NCBI RefSeq assembly: GCF_023278185.1
Contig: NZ_CP066356.1
Span: 8,176,001 to 8,240,000 of the forward strand
DNA: 64,000 nt
Direction of reading: 5' to 3'
Origin: Bradyrhizobium elkanii USDA 76
Lineage (GTDB): Bacteria; Pseudomonadota; Alphaproteobacteria; Rhizobiales; Xanthobacteraceae
The notes beneath the pieces were generated by a model that did no database searches, had not been told where the DNA came from, and was given only the letters and a program-made list of their open reading frames with translations. The position numbers and the translations under genes are program-made. Positions 19,167-26,330 of the stretch are shown one piece after another. The number at the start of each line of letters is the position of its first letter. Position 1 is the first letter of the stretch.

Positions 19167-19192
19167 AACGCGCATGGCCGCGAGTCAGTTCC
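19167..19192 (-). promoter_or_regulatory. EcfG-type promoter GGAAC-N17-CGTT for the L,D-transpeptidase
   Basis: GGAAC reads 19192-19188 and CGTT 19170-19167 on the minus strand, 17 bases apart. It lies 49 bases from the start codon at 19118. Confidence 0.8.
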
Positions 19193-19250
19193 GCCGCGAA
19201 TCGTCGCGAGGCCGCGATTGTCAACCCGTCACGCTTCACGAAGCCGCGAT

Positions 19251-19275
19251 GGAACCTTCCGAGGAGCGGCCCGTT
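19251..19275 (+). promoter_or_regulatory. EcfG-type promoter GGAAC-N16-CGTT for the AI-2E family gene
   Basis: GGAAC is at 19251-19255 and CGTT at 19272-19275 on the plus strand, 71 bases before the GTG start at 19346. It lies back to back with the divergent stress promoter at 19167-19192. Confidence 0.8.
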
Positions 19276-19345
19276 GTCATCGCGCAATTCGGCGCGCGGG
19301 GCGACCACGCGACGGGTTTGTTCGTCCTCACGCGGGAGGAGTTCG

Positions 19346-20458
19346 GTGCGCGCCTTTGCGAGTGAAGACCTGCTTGGCAATGCGCCCGAAGGCACGCCCG
19401 TCCCCGACAGCAAGATCGAACTGCCGCCGGTTGTCAGCCGCGCCGAGGCCGTCGCCTTCGCATTGATCGCCCTGCTGGTCATTGTCGTTGTGGCGGTGCT
19501 CTATTTCGCACGCGCCTTCTTCCTGCCGATCACCATGGCTTTCATCGTCGGCACCATGTTGTCGCCGGCGGCGAGCATGCTCGAACGCTATCGGATCCCG
19601 CGCGCGCTCGGCGCGGTCGCCATCGTGATCGCGGTCGGCGCCGCCGTCAGCTTCATGGTCGGGCTGATTGCCTCGCCGGTGATGGAGTGGAGCTCGCGGC
19701 TGCCCGAGCTCGGCGCGATCCTGAGGGAGAAGCTGCATGTGTTCGACCGGCCGCTCGCGCTGTGGCAGGAATTGCAGACCATGGTCGGCGGCTCCGATAC
19801 GCTGGCCACGCTCCAGCTGCCGAAATTCGAGTGGGTGCAGCCGACGCTGGAATTCCTGTCGCCGACCTTCGCCGAATTCCTGCTGTTCATCGCGACCCTG
19901 ATCCTGTTCATCGCAAGCTGGAAGGATCTGCGCCGCGCACTGGTGATGGCCTTCAGCGAACGCACGGCGCGGCTGCGTACGCTGCGCATCCTCAACGAGG
20001 TCGAGACCCATCTCGGCAATTATCTGTTGATGGTGACCATGATCAATGTCGGCGTCGGCATCGTCACCGGCGCGATCTGCGCGGCAACGGGCATGCCAAA
20101 TCCGGCCGGGCTCGGTGCGCTCGCCGCGACGCTGAACTTCGTTCCGATCATCGGGCCGGTCGCGATGTTCGTCGTGCTGGTCGCGGTCGGCATCATCTCC
20201 GCTCCGACCATCGGCGCCGGCCTGATCGCGCCGGCATGTTTCGCCGTCGTGACCTTCCTGGAAGGACATTTCGTGACGCCGACGATCGTCGGCCGCAGGC
20301 TGTCGCTGAACGCGCTCGCGGTCTTTCTGGCGCTGGCGTTCTGGACCTGGCTGTGGGGTCCGATGGGCGCCTTCCTGTCGTCGCCGCTCTTGATCGTGGC
20401 GCTGATCGTCAAGGAGCATTTGATGCCGGTCAATTCGCCGCAGCTGCCGGAAGATTAA
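19346..20458 (+). CDS. AI-2E family (PerM/UPF0118) membrane permease
   Basis: A polytopic inner-membrane protein of the family that includes the AI-2 exporter TqsA and PerM; the substrate here is unknown. I start at GTG 19346, 4-5 bases after a near-ideal GGGAGGAG ribosome-binding site, giving 370 residues. The frame extends to 19112, but that part would overlap the neighbouring transpeptidase gene. Two helices near the N-terminus are followed by a soluble stretch (about 120-170), then more helices with the family hallmark GLGALAATLNFVPIIGP near 250-270. It has its own EcfG promoter. Confidence 0.87.
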   Translation: MRAFASEDLLGNAPEGTPVPDSKIELPPVVSRAEAVAFALIALLVIVVVAVLYFARAFFLPITMAFIVGTMLSPAASMLERYRIPRALGAVAIVIAVGAAVSFMVGLIASPVMEWSSRLPELGAILREKLHVFDRPLALWQELQTMVGGSDTLATLQLPKFEWVQPTLEFLSPTFAEFLLFIATLILFIASWKDLRRALVMAFSERTARLRTLRILNEVETHLGNYLLMVTMINVGVGIVTGAICAATGMPNPAGLGALAATLNFVPIIGPVAMFVVLVAVGIISAPTIGAGLIAPACFAVVTFLEGHFVTPTIVGRRLSLNALAVFLALAFWTWLWGPMGAFLSSPLLIVALIVKEHLMPVNSPQLPED

Positions 20459-20510
20459 CAAGGCGTTATCGAGCGAAGCCGACACCGGTTGAGAGCCCGG
20501 TTTCACGGCT

Positions 20511-20535
20511 GGAACCATGCACCGCGCGGCGCGTT
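20511..20535 (+). promoter_or_regulatory. EcfG-type promoter GGAAC-N16-CGTT for the DUF883 gene
   Basis: GGAAC is at 20511-20515 and CGTT at 20532-20535, 37 bases before the ATG at 20572. Confidence 0.8.
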
Positions 20536-20571
20536 TTTGTGGCAGCACGCAAGTTCTCCGGGAGCTTTTCG

Positions 20572-20943
20572 ATGTCGAGCACGGACAGCGCATTTGGGAT
20601 CAAGAACATGACGGACAAAGCGACCTACGAACGCCTTGAAAAGGATGTCACCGCCGTGAAAAACGATATCGCCGCCCTCACCGAACAGATCACCGACGCG
20701 CTGAACTCGTTTGCCAACAACGCGGGCAAGCAGGCCCGCCGCCGCTACAAGGATGCGCGCGCCAGTGCGGAAGATACGCTCGACGACATGTCGGAGCGCG
20801 GCAGCGCGATGATGGGCGCGGCGCAGGATGCCGCATCCTCGATCGAGGAATCGCTGGAAGATATGATCACGCAGCGGCCGCTGGCGACGGTCGGCCTTGC
20901 GCTCGGTCTCGGCTTCCTGATCGGCGTCACCTGGCGCCGCTAG
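20572..20943 (+). CDS. DUF883/ElaB-YqjD family membrane-anchored protein
   Basis: This 123-residue protein has a long charged, helical N-terminal part, with an amphipathic region at about 15-95 and alanine and acidic repeats such as YKDARASAEDTLDDM. One C-terminal transmembrane helix near 103-120 is followed by WRR. This is the layout of YqjD/ElaB, stress-induced inner-membrane proteins that bind ribosomes in Escherichia coli. Here the link is by family only. It follows a GGGAGC ribosome-binding site and an exact EcfG promoter, and is followed by a YqjE-like gene. Confidence 0.85.
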   Translation: MSSTDSAFGIKNMTDKATYERLEKDVTAVKNDIAALTEQITDALNSFANNAGKQARRRYKDARASAEDTLDDMSERGSAMMGAAQDAASSIEESLEDMITQRPLATVGLALGLGFLIGVTWRR

Positions 20944-20973
20944 GCAAATTGCGGTCTCCGGGGGATGAGGCCC

Positions 20974-21120
20974 ATGGTGGCGACCATGCGAAAACCACCG
21001 TTCTGGATGCGATGGCGGCGCTGGCGCGCCGCCGCCGCGTTTGTCGATGCGCTCTTCAGGGCAAGATTCAAGGCAAGTATCAAGGCAGGGCTGGTCGATG
21101 CTTCAGCGGCTGATCAATGA
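20974..21120 (+). CDS. possible 48-residue basic protein between the yqjD- and yqjE-like genes
   Basis: ATG 20974 opens a short frame rich in Arg, Trp and Ala (MRKPPFWMRWRRWR) after a GGGGATGAGG purine run. It overlaps the start of the next gene by 23 bases in another frame. This could couple translation of the YqjE-like protein. No family is recognised and it may be only a leader. Confidence 0.3.
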   Translation: MVATMRKPPFWMRWRRWRAAAAFVDALFRARFKASIKAGLVDASAADQ

Positions 21121-21541
21121 CGTCAAGGATGCCACCGGCAACGCGCTGCGGCTGACGTCGCTGGCCGCGGCCGCCGCGATCGCGCTGTTCATCACCATCG
21201 CCTTTCTGTGCGCGGCCGCCTTCATCTACGTGCTGCAGCATTACGGGCCGGTGGAAGCGTGCCTCGCCGGTGCCGCGCTGTTCCTTGTCGTCACGTTGAT
21301 CGCCGCCAGCGTCTACATCGTGCGCAAGCGCGAGATGCGCCGCCGCGCCGAGAAGGCGGCAAAGGCCGCCGCGGCCAATGTGTTCGCCGATCCGGTGGTG
21401 GTTGCGACCGGCCTGCAGATCGTCCGGGCCATCGGCGCGAAGCGGCTGATCCCGATCCTGGCGGTGGGCGGCCTCGCGCTCGGCCTGATGGCAAGCCGCA
21501 GCGCCGCCAGCAGCAGCGAGGCGGACGAGGAGGAGGAATAG
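21098..21541 (+). CDS. YqjE-like/holin-X type membrane protein
   Basis: A 147-residue protein with two close transmembrane helices (about 22-45 and 52-75), a basic loop RKREMRRRAEKAAKAAA, and a third weak helix near 120-135. It ends in an acidic tail (SEADEEEE). Together with the DUF883 protein it mirrors the yqjD-yqjE pair of enterobacteria. The start at 21098 (MLQRLINDVKDATG) fits the family. An upstream in-frame TTG at 21041 and ATG at 21047 would add about 17-19 residues. It is probably transcribed from the EcfG promoter at 20511. Confidence 0.75.
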   Translation: MLQRLINDVKDATGNALRLTSLAAAAAIALFITIAFLCAAAFIYVLQHYGPVEACLAGAALFLVVTLIAASVYIVRKREMRRRAEKAAKAAAANVFADPVVVATGLQIVRAIGAKRLIPILAVGGLALGLMASRSAASSSEADEEEE

Positions 21542-21584
21542 CCTGCGTTGCCCGGCAAGGTGCAAGCCGCAACCAACGATGTCA

Positions 21585-21752
21585 TCGCCCGGCTTGCCGC
21601 CTTCGCTAAAGCTTCGGCGCGCCAATGATCGTGGCCTCGTCGAAGCCTTGGCGTAGACGGGACCGGGCGATCTAGTATTCCAGAGACGATTGTGATTGAG
21701 CCGATGGGCCGCGGCGTACTGGATCGCCCGGTCAAGCCGGGCGATGACGCCG
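21585..21752. repeat. dispersed palindromic repeat, copy 3
   Basis: Third copy of the element at 11921 and 16999, with the core GTATTCCAGAG and GGCCGCGGCGTACTGGATCG. Between its left outer arm and core it carries an insert of about 70 bases containing CTTCGCTAAAGCTTCGG and CTCGTCGAAGCC. It fills the gap between two convergent genes. Confidence 0.8.
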
Positions 21753-21753
21753 C

Positions 21754-22149
21754 TCAGGTCACGCAGCGGCCGGGCTGCAGCAGCTTGGCCACTTCGGTCA
21801 GCACGCTGACCACGGGCTCGCAGGCCACCTTTCGGGTGTCGCCGGGCCGGGCACGAGCCGGCACTGCTGCGGGGCGATGGCGTGCCTCTTCCCTGGCCAC
21901 GGGGACGCGGACCAGCACCGACGTATCGGGAAGCCGCTCGACCTTCAGCGCAACAGTCCGGCTCGGCAGGCCGGTGACTTGAGCCGTGGCACGGTCGGTC
22001 TTGGCGGCGCGATTGACGGCGCTCTCCGGCGCCAGTGCGGTGGTGACCTGCTGGCCGCCGATGAGATCGTGGCCAGATGCCAGCTGGACGGCGCCAAGCG
22101 TCAGCCCAGCCGCCAGCGCAGCGAAAATTCCCATCTGAATCTTTGACAT
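21754..22149 (-). CDS. hypothetical secreted protein
   Basis: 131 residues from ATG 22149 (MSKIQMGIF). A signal peptide or N-terminal anchor (about 5-22) is followed by a small domain containing RTVALKVERLPDTSVLVRVPV and two later cysteines (ACEPVV and PGRCVT). I do not recognise a family. The VTTALAPESAVNRAAKTDRA stretch is low in structure. It is a single gene divergent from the region that may hold a small RNA. Confidence 0.6.
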   Translation of the reverse strand: MSKIQMGIFAALAAGLTLGAVQLASGHDLIGGQQVTTALAPESAVNRAAKTDRATAQVTGLPSRTVALKVERLPDTSVLVRVPVAREEARHRPAAVPARARPGDTRKVACEPVVSVLTEVAKLLQPGRCVT

Positions 22150-22259
22150 GGTGATGTCCCTCGCCCCATGGAAATTCGCTCGACGATCCCTTGGCGATCC
22201 CGGACACAACGCGAACGAAACCCGCGGGGTTCTCGCGTCCGGCCATCACTTAACCGTGT

Positions 22260-22397
22260 ACGAAAATATTTTCACTTGCCCGGAACGACTCAGGGGGTCT
22301 GCGAGTCTTTGGAAGAGCCGGTTATTCCCCCTGCCCCATTGACCGGCGACGTAGGGCGCGACCGTGGTGATGCCGGTCGCGCCCTGCTCTTTTTTTG
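22260..22397 (+). ncRNA. candidate small RNA ending in an orphan intrinsic terminator
   Basis: AGGGCGCGACCG (22353-22364) pairs perfectly with CGGTCGCGCCCT (22374-22385) and is followed by GCTCTTTTTTT (T-run 22390-22396). This is a strong plus-strand terminator. The nearest plus-strand gene upstream ends at 21541, with a minus-strand gene in between. Hence the terminator probably closes a short independent transcript. A GGGGG/CCCCC pair (about 22293 and 22327) could form a second stem. The start is not determined. The 336-base gap 22150-22485 has no other gene. Confidence 0.4.
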
Positions 22398-22485
22398 GGA
22401 TGCCGCGAACATATGTCAGCCGGCCTGTCGCTCAACGGTCGCAATCGAAAACCTGAAACCAAAGGCCCGGTCCTGACCGTCCGCG

Positions 22486-22659
22486 TCAGGCATTGTCGTT
22501 CGATGGCATGTCCTGGGATCGAACAACCGTCACTTCACGGCATGACGGGCAACGGCCGACGTGAAACTTGATTCCGGTTGTCTGGTCGTCGACGAGCATC
22601 AATTCGCTCAAGGGCTCACCGCATTTGCAGGTGATCGTTTTCTGATCGGCAAAGTACAT
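22486..22659 (-). CDS. 57-residue zinc-ribbon-like protein
   Basis: This small protein has two cysteine pairs, CKCGE at 11-13 and CPSC at 37-40, spaced as in a minimal zinc ribbon. A GGAGG ribosome-binding site lies 7 bases before ATG 22659, which strongly supports translation. The rest (SELMLVDDQTTGIKFHVGR) has no other motif. It may be a metal-binding regulator or an accessory protein. Its promoter region carries no exact stress motif. Confidence 0.7.
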   Translation of the reverse strand: MYFADQKTITCKCGEPLSELMLVDDQTTGIKFHVGRCPSCREVTVVRSQDMPSNDNA

Positions 22660-22794
22660 CTGACGTCCTCCATAAACCTGGAGATTTCTCGTCTTCGGGG
22701 CGAGCTCGTTTGCACCGTGCTCGCCCCCTCGCTTCCGCTCCTTCTCGTTCGGTCAGATCCGGGCCATCCGGATGATTGGTGTGGCTCCTGGCGC

Positions 22795-22977
22795 TTATTT
22801 CGAAGCGGATTGCGCCTTCCGTGACTCCGCGGCTTCGCGCGCCTGCCGCTCGGCCTTGAGGCGCTGGAAGTTGTCGTAGAACGCCTTCTCGTTGGCGCGA
22901 TGCTCCTTCATCGCCTGCGATGCGTCTTGCTGACGCTGCGCATCACGGTCCTTGCGCTGCTGGGGAGTAAGATTCAT
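22795..22977 (-). CDS. small charged helical protein
   Basis: 60 residues, highly charged and mostly helical (QQRKDRDAQRQQDASQ, FQRLKAERQAREAAE), with no hydrophobic core and no cysteines. It is probably intrinsically disordered or coiled. GGAGG precedes the ATG at 22977. Similar small proteins are common in Bradyrhizobium genomes without known function. Confidence 0.6.
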   Translation of the reverse strand: MNLTPQQRKDRDAQRQQDASQAMKEHRANEKAFYDNFQRLKAERQAREAAESRKAQSASK

Positions 22978-23060
22978 ACGACCTCCGACTAAGCTCTTGA
23001 ATCAACGCTGGATTCAACGCACGAGGCCGGAAAAGGTTGCACCTTGGGAAGGAACCGGGT

Positions 23061-23987
23061 CTATTTGCGCAGGCTCGCCCAGACGCCGCCGAGGATCAAA
23101 AGACCGCCAACCAGATGGATCAGCTTCGGCGGCTCGCCGAGGATGATCCAGGACAGCAGCGCGCTCGCGATCGGTGCGACGTAGAGCACCAGCGAGCTCC
23201 GCACCGAGCCGAATCTCGCGCCGAGCCAGGCGAAGCCCGCATAGGCGATCAGGCCGGGCACGAGGCCGGCGAAGACATAGGCCTCGAACGCCCGGGTGTT
23301 GAACACCTCCGCCGGCGTGGCCCACATCTCATGCAGCGCCGGCGGCAGCGAGCACAGCGCGCCGGCCGCCGAGAACAGGCTGACCCGCGCCAGCAGCGAG
23401 GCGCGCGGCGCGACGCGCGACTGCAGCAGCGTGTAGCCGGACCAGCCGAGCATCGCGCACACCACCAGGAGATCGCCCCAGGCCGCGCTCGATTGCGTCA
23501 GCGTTTCCAGATGACCGCCCGAGACGATCAGGAGCGCGCCGCCGAGCGCCAGTGCCGTGCCGAGCCATTGCAGCGGACCGATATGCTCGATGCCGAGCGC
23601 CGCCGAGATCAGCAGCACCATGATCGGCGACAGCGCGAAGATCAGCGCGATGTGGATCGCCGTGGTCGTGATGCCGGCGATGTAGACCGGGCCGCCGCAC
23701 AGGAACATGCCGAGAAAGCCGGCGGCGAGGATCGGCCAGAGGTTCTGCGCCAGCGGGATCTTGCCGCCGCGGATCGCTGCGATCGCAAACGGCGCGAGGC
23801 CGATGGCGATGATGCTCCAGCGGAAGAAGGCCAGCGAAAACGGCGGCACCGAGCCGGCAAGCCCGCGCGCCAGAACCTGATTGGAGGCCTGCCCGACCGC
23901 GACCAGGATGAATCCGGTGAGCGCGACCGCGTCCTCCCAGCCTTTGGCGGGGCGGCTGACCTGCGCTTTCGGCGGCTCCGCATCCAT
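23061..23987 (-). CDS. DMT superfamily (EamA) transporter
   Basis: A 308-residue inner-membrane transporter with ten predicted helices in two EamA repeats (about 22-150 and 165-305). The repeat borders are marked by ALSPIMVLLISAALGIEHIGPLQWLG and, in the second half, APIASALLSWIILGEPP. Drug/metabolite exporters of this type move small solutes; the substrate cannot be read from sequence. The gene is intact, unlike the relative at 27346-27709. Confidence 0.88.
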   Translation of the reverse strand: MDAEPPKAQVSRPAKGWEDAVALTGFILVAVGQASNQVLARGLAGSVPPFSLAFFRWSIIAIGLAPFAIAAIRGGKIPLAQNLWPILAAGFLGMFLCGGPVYIAGITTTAIHIALIFALSPIMVLLISAALGIEHIGPLQWLGTALALGGALLIVSGGHLETLTQSSAAWGDLLVVCAMLGWSGYTLLQSRVAPRASLLARVSLFSAAGALCSLPPALHEMWATPAEVFNTRAFEAYVFAGLVPGLIAYAGFAWLGARFGSVRSSLVLYVAPIASALLSWIILGEPPKLIHLVGGLLILGGVWASLRK

Positions 23988-24030
23988 GACACCGCCCCCT
24001 CAGCCGGCGCGCGATCGGCTCACACGTCCG

Positions 24031-24711
24031 CTACTGCTCGGCCGCCTCGCGCTCCATGTCGCGGCCGGCGAGATCCTCGCCCTGCATGTTGGCGTATTCG
24101 CGCGCCATCTCGCGCATCAGGAATTTGGCGGGGACGTCGTGATAGCTGCCGTGGTCGTTGACATACTGCATGTAGGCGCGCCCTTCGCCGTCGAAGGGAT
24201 GCAGCAGCGCGTCGGCGTGGCCGTCGAAATCGAGCGGCCTGACGCCGAGCTTGGCGCACAGCGTGTCGTTGAAGGTCGGGGTCGCCTTGCGCCAGGCGCC
24301 GTCGACGAACACTTCGGTGAAGCCGTGCCAGGTGAACAGGTCCGAGCCCATGCTCTGGCGCAGCTTCTCGGTGGTGAGATGGTTGCGCACATCGGCGAAG
24401 CCGACACGCGCCGGAATGCCGTGGACCCGGCAGGCCGCGGCATAGAGCGCCGCCTTGCCGACGCAGTAGCCGTTGCCGGCGGCGAGCACACTGGAGGCCC
24501 GGTAGCTCTCGGGCGAGCGCATGCTGACATAGGGGTTGTAGCGGATGCCGTCCCGCACTGCGGTGTAAAGCCGACGCGCCTTGTCGCGCGCGCTGGCGTC
24601 AGACGGAACGGCGGCGCGGGCGAACGCCTCGACGGCGGGATGGTCGCTGTCGACATATTCGCCAGGGTCGGTGTAGAGGCGGCTGATCGTATCGGGGAGA
24701 TGCTCGGTCAT
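24031..24711 (-). CDS. transglutaminase-like cysteine protease family protein
   Basis: A 226-residue soluble protein with the transglutaminase-like triad: Cys in GYCVGKAALYAAACR (about 80), His in TWHGFTEVFVDG (about 134) and Asp/Asn nearby in KATPTFND. GIPARVGFADVRNH is the usual strand after the Cys helix. Members act as peptidases or amidases, often with unknown substrates. No signal peptide is seen. It is a single gene between two other minus-strand genes. Confidence 0.85.
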   Translation of the reverse strand: MTEHLPDTISRLYTDPGEYVDSDHPAVEAFARAAVPSDASARDKARRLYTAVRDGIRYNPYVSMRSPESYRASSVLAAGNGYCVGKAALYAAACRVHGIPARVGFADVRNHLTTEKLRQSMGSDLFTWHGFTEVFVDGAWRKATPTFNDTLCAKLGVRPLDFDGHADALLHPFDGEGRAYMQYVNDHGSYHDVPAKFLMREMAREYANMQGEDLAGRDMEREAAEQ

Positions 24712-24784
24712 GGCACAAGCTTAGCAAGCCATCTGCGCAGTTCAATGCAGCAGGTGCGGCGCTCCCGCAGCCCTGCCCCGCCGA

Positions 24785-24882
24785 AGCCCCGCTCCGAATA
24801 GATCGAAACGGGGCTCCGGATTTTGGTTTTGACGCGTCTTCTTCACGCGAACCGGCGCCCACTTCGCTCGAAAATGCTCTAG
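24785..24882. repeat. ACGCGTCTTCTTCACGCGAACCGG-type intergenic repeat, copy 2
   Basis: It shares CTTCTTCACGCGAACCGG and TCGAAAATGCTCTAG with the element at 18195-18292, in the same orientation. It lies between the transglutaminase-like gene and a small membrane-protein gene. Confidence 0.75.
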
Positions 24883-25100
24883 TTCTCGAAGTGTTCGTCC
24901 AACCGCGGTGACGGGTAGCTGCGCCGCTTCGCCTTGAAATATTGGCGTGCGAAATGGATGCCGATCCCGATCAGGAACGGCGGCGCGAGCGCGGCGGCGA
25001 TCATCAGCGCGGTGATCGACTTCGGCGTCACGATGTCCAGCACCATCGACGCCAGCAGCCACAGCGTGGCAGCAATCACCGCGACGTCGACGTGCTTCAT
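24879..25100 (-). CDS. small membrane protein
   Basis: 73 residues from ATG 25100 (MKHVDVAVIAATLW). Two hydrophobic helices span about 5-22 and 28-50, followed by a basic tail, RQYFKAKRRSYPSP. The frame is open to 25133, but the better hydrophobic start is at 25100. No family is recognised. The stop codon abuts a repeat. Confidence 0.55.
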   Translation of the reverse strand: MKHVDVAVIAATLWLLASMVLDIVTPKSITALMIAAALAPPFLIGIGIHFARQYFKAKRRSYPSPRLDEHFEN

Positions 25101-25230
25101 TCCCCGGTCTTTCCCTTGGTCCCTGGCTACCATCCGGGTTCCATCCTACCGGCTGGCCCCGGACGCGCCAAGGATTCCGGGCGGCAGACGGTACCTCCGG
25201 CCCTTCACTTTTTTGGAACGGCGCTTGTTT

Positions 25231-25256
25231 GGAACGGCGCCTGCGCGGGCCACGTT
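25231..25256 (+). promoter_or_regulatory. EcfG-type promoter GGAAC-N17-CGTT
   Basis: GGAAC is at 25231-25235 and CGTT at 25253-25256, 17 bases apart. It lies 55 bases before the 84-residue protein gene at 25312. A second GGAAC at 25215 is not followed by CGTT. Confidence 0.8.
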
Positions 25257-25311
25257 GGTCCAGATCAAACCTTGCAGATCAGACCTTGATCAACCGAGCT
25301 CGGAGGCCGCG

Positions 25312-25566
25312 ATGGGCAACTCCAGTGACATCCACAGCGGCGTCGACCGTCCCGCCAGCCGGAACGGCGTCAACGATCCCGTCGGCGGGGTCGATGTGAA
25401 GCGAACCTTCGACGACAACCAGACGCCGCACGAACGCGCGCAATGGGCCGCCGATGTGCGTGCCGACCCCTCGCCGAAGCGCGGCGAGCCGTTCCTGCCC
25501 GAGGCGCTCCGGCGGCGCCCGACGTCGCCGATCAATCCGCGCACCGGCCGCCATCCGACCGATTAG
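25312..25566 (+). CDS. 84-residue hydrophilic protein, EcfG-promoter target
   Basis: It starts at ATG 25312 with GGAGG 5 bases upstream. The protein is polar and proline-rich (DRPASRNGVNDPVGGVDVKR, EALRRRPTSPINPRTGRHP) with no membrane part, and is probably disordered. An exact general-stress promoter stands 55 bases upstream. No family is recognised. Stress-induced hydrophilic proteins of this size are often protectants, but that is only a guess. Confidence 0.7.
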   Translation: MGNSSDIHSGVDRPASRNGVNDPVGGVDVKRTFDDNQTPHERAQWAADVRADPSPKRGEPFLPEALRRRPTSPINPRTGRHPTD

Positions 25567-25582
25567 CGTCTGGCGAGACGAC

Positions 25583-25627
25583 CCGTCATCCCCGCGCAAA
25601 GGCTTCGCCTTTGCGCGGGGATGACGG
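25583..25627. repeat. long perfect hairpin (CCGTCATCCCCGCGCAAAGGC)
   Basis: A stem of about 20 pairs closes on a TTCG loop between two convergent genes (25566 plus, 25651 minus). It belongs to the GTCATCCCCGCG family of Bradyrhizobium palindromes; a decayed relative lies at 40043-40178. It may serve both genes as a transcript end. Confidence 0.8.
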
Positions 25628-25650
25628 AAAGGGGAGCGCGGCGTTGACCA

Positions 25651-26037
25651 TTACGCAGCAAACGCCCGCACCAGCAGCAGGCCGCCGAACAGCGCGAGAA
25701 TCGAGAGCGCGACGGAGGCTGCGATATAGGCGCCGGCCGACCATAGCTCGCCGCGCTGCATCAGCACGATCGCATCGAGCGAGAAGGTCGAGAAGGTGGT
25801 GAAGCCGCCGCAAATGCCGATGGTGAGAAACACCCGTATCGCCTGGCTGGCATTCCAGCTCAGCGCGAACGACTCCGCCAAGACGCCGATCAGGAACGAG
25901 CCCACGATATTGATCACCAGCGTGCCCCAGGGAAATTCCGTGCCGACCAGGCGTCCCGCGCCGATCGCCACCAGATAGCGTGCGACCGATCCCAGCGAAC
26001 CGCCGATCGCGACCGCCGCCAACAACTGAACGTTCAA
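25651..26037 (-). CDS. fluC: fluoride ion exporter FluC (CrcB)
   Basis: This small four-helix membrane protein exports fluoride as a dual-topology dimer. From TTG 26037 (LNVQLLAAVAIGG) it has 128 residues; an in-frame ATG at 26061 would add eight. The hallmark GFTTFSTFS is present near residue 74, with GTLVINIVGSFLIG before it. The TTG start overlaps the TGA of the small upstream gene (TTGA), and GGAAAGG sits 8 bases before it. A fluoride riboswitch heads the transcript, which confirms the role. Confidence 0.93.
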   Translation of the reverse strand: MNVQLLAAVAIGGSLGSVARYLVAIGAGRLVGTEFPWGTLVINIVGSFLIGVLAESFALSWNASQAIRVFLTIGICGGFTTFSTFSLDAIVLMQRGELWSAGAYIAASVALSILALFGGLLLVRAFAA

Positions 26038-26207
26038 TGCTTCACCTTTCCGGCTCGCCATTCGACGAAGCCCGCCAGCACCCCAAACACGAAGGTCGCG
26101 GCGACCAGTTCGCCCGGCGCGTCGATCAGCAGGGCGACGACACCGACGAGCCAGATCGACCCGACCAGCGACAATGCGATTGAGAGTGAACCTGGAAGAC
26201 CCGTCAT
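26034..26207 (-). CDS. 57-residue membrane protein between the fluoride riboswitch and fluC
   Basis: ATG 26207 opens a frame with two hydrophobic helices (about 5-27 and 34-48) and a basic tail, EWRAGKVKH. A GAGAAGGGA ribosome-binding site lies upstream. The stop codon overlaps the TTG of fluC, so the two are translationally coupled. It is too short to be a second FluC. Placed downstream of the riboswitch, it should be made only when fluoride is present. No family is recognised. Confidence 0.7.
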   Translation of the reverse strand: MTGLPGSLSIALSLVGSIWLVGVVALLIDAPGELVAATFVFGVLAGFVEWRAGKVKH

Positions 26208-26257
26208 GCGCTGTCCCTTCTCATTCGCGGGACACGGCGGGTCGGCGGTGGCGCATG

Positions 26258-26288
26258 CTCCTACCGACGCTGTCGCGCCCGGTAGGAG
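26258..26288 (-). promoter_or_regulatory. expression-platform hairpin of the fluoride riboswitch
   Basis: CTCCTACCG (26288-26280) pairs perfectly with CGGTAGGAG (26266-26258) around a 13-base loop. The first arm is also the 3' strand of aptamer helix P1, so the two folds exclude each other. There is no T-run, so it may act through Rho or through the ribosome-binding site downstream. Confidence 0.6.
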
Positions 26289-26330
26289 TCATCAGCCTCG
26301 CGGCGGTTATCGGGGGACTCCATCCCCACC
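26281..26330 (-). ncRNA. fluoride riboswitch (crcB motif)
   Basis: The minus-strand RNA reads GGGGATGGAGTCCCCC, then AACCGCC, then GGCTGATGACTCCTACC. These are the conserved blocks of the fluoride aptamer: helix P1 from GGAGT with ACTCC, the GGGG/CCCC stem, and the GCTGATG loop. It sits upstream of a small membrane-protein gene and fluC, as expected. A promoter with TTGCTC (26368-26363), 17 bases and TACCAT (26345-26340) lies just before it. Confidence 0.92.
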
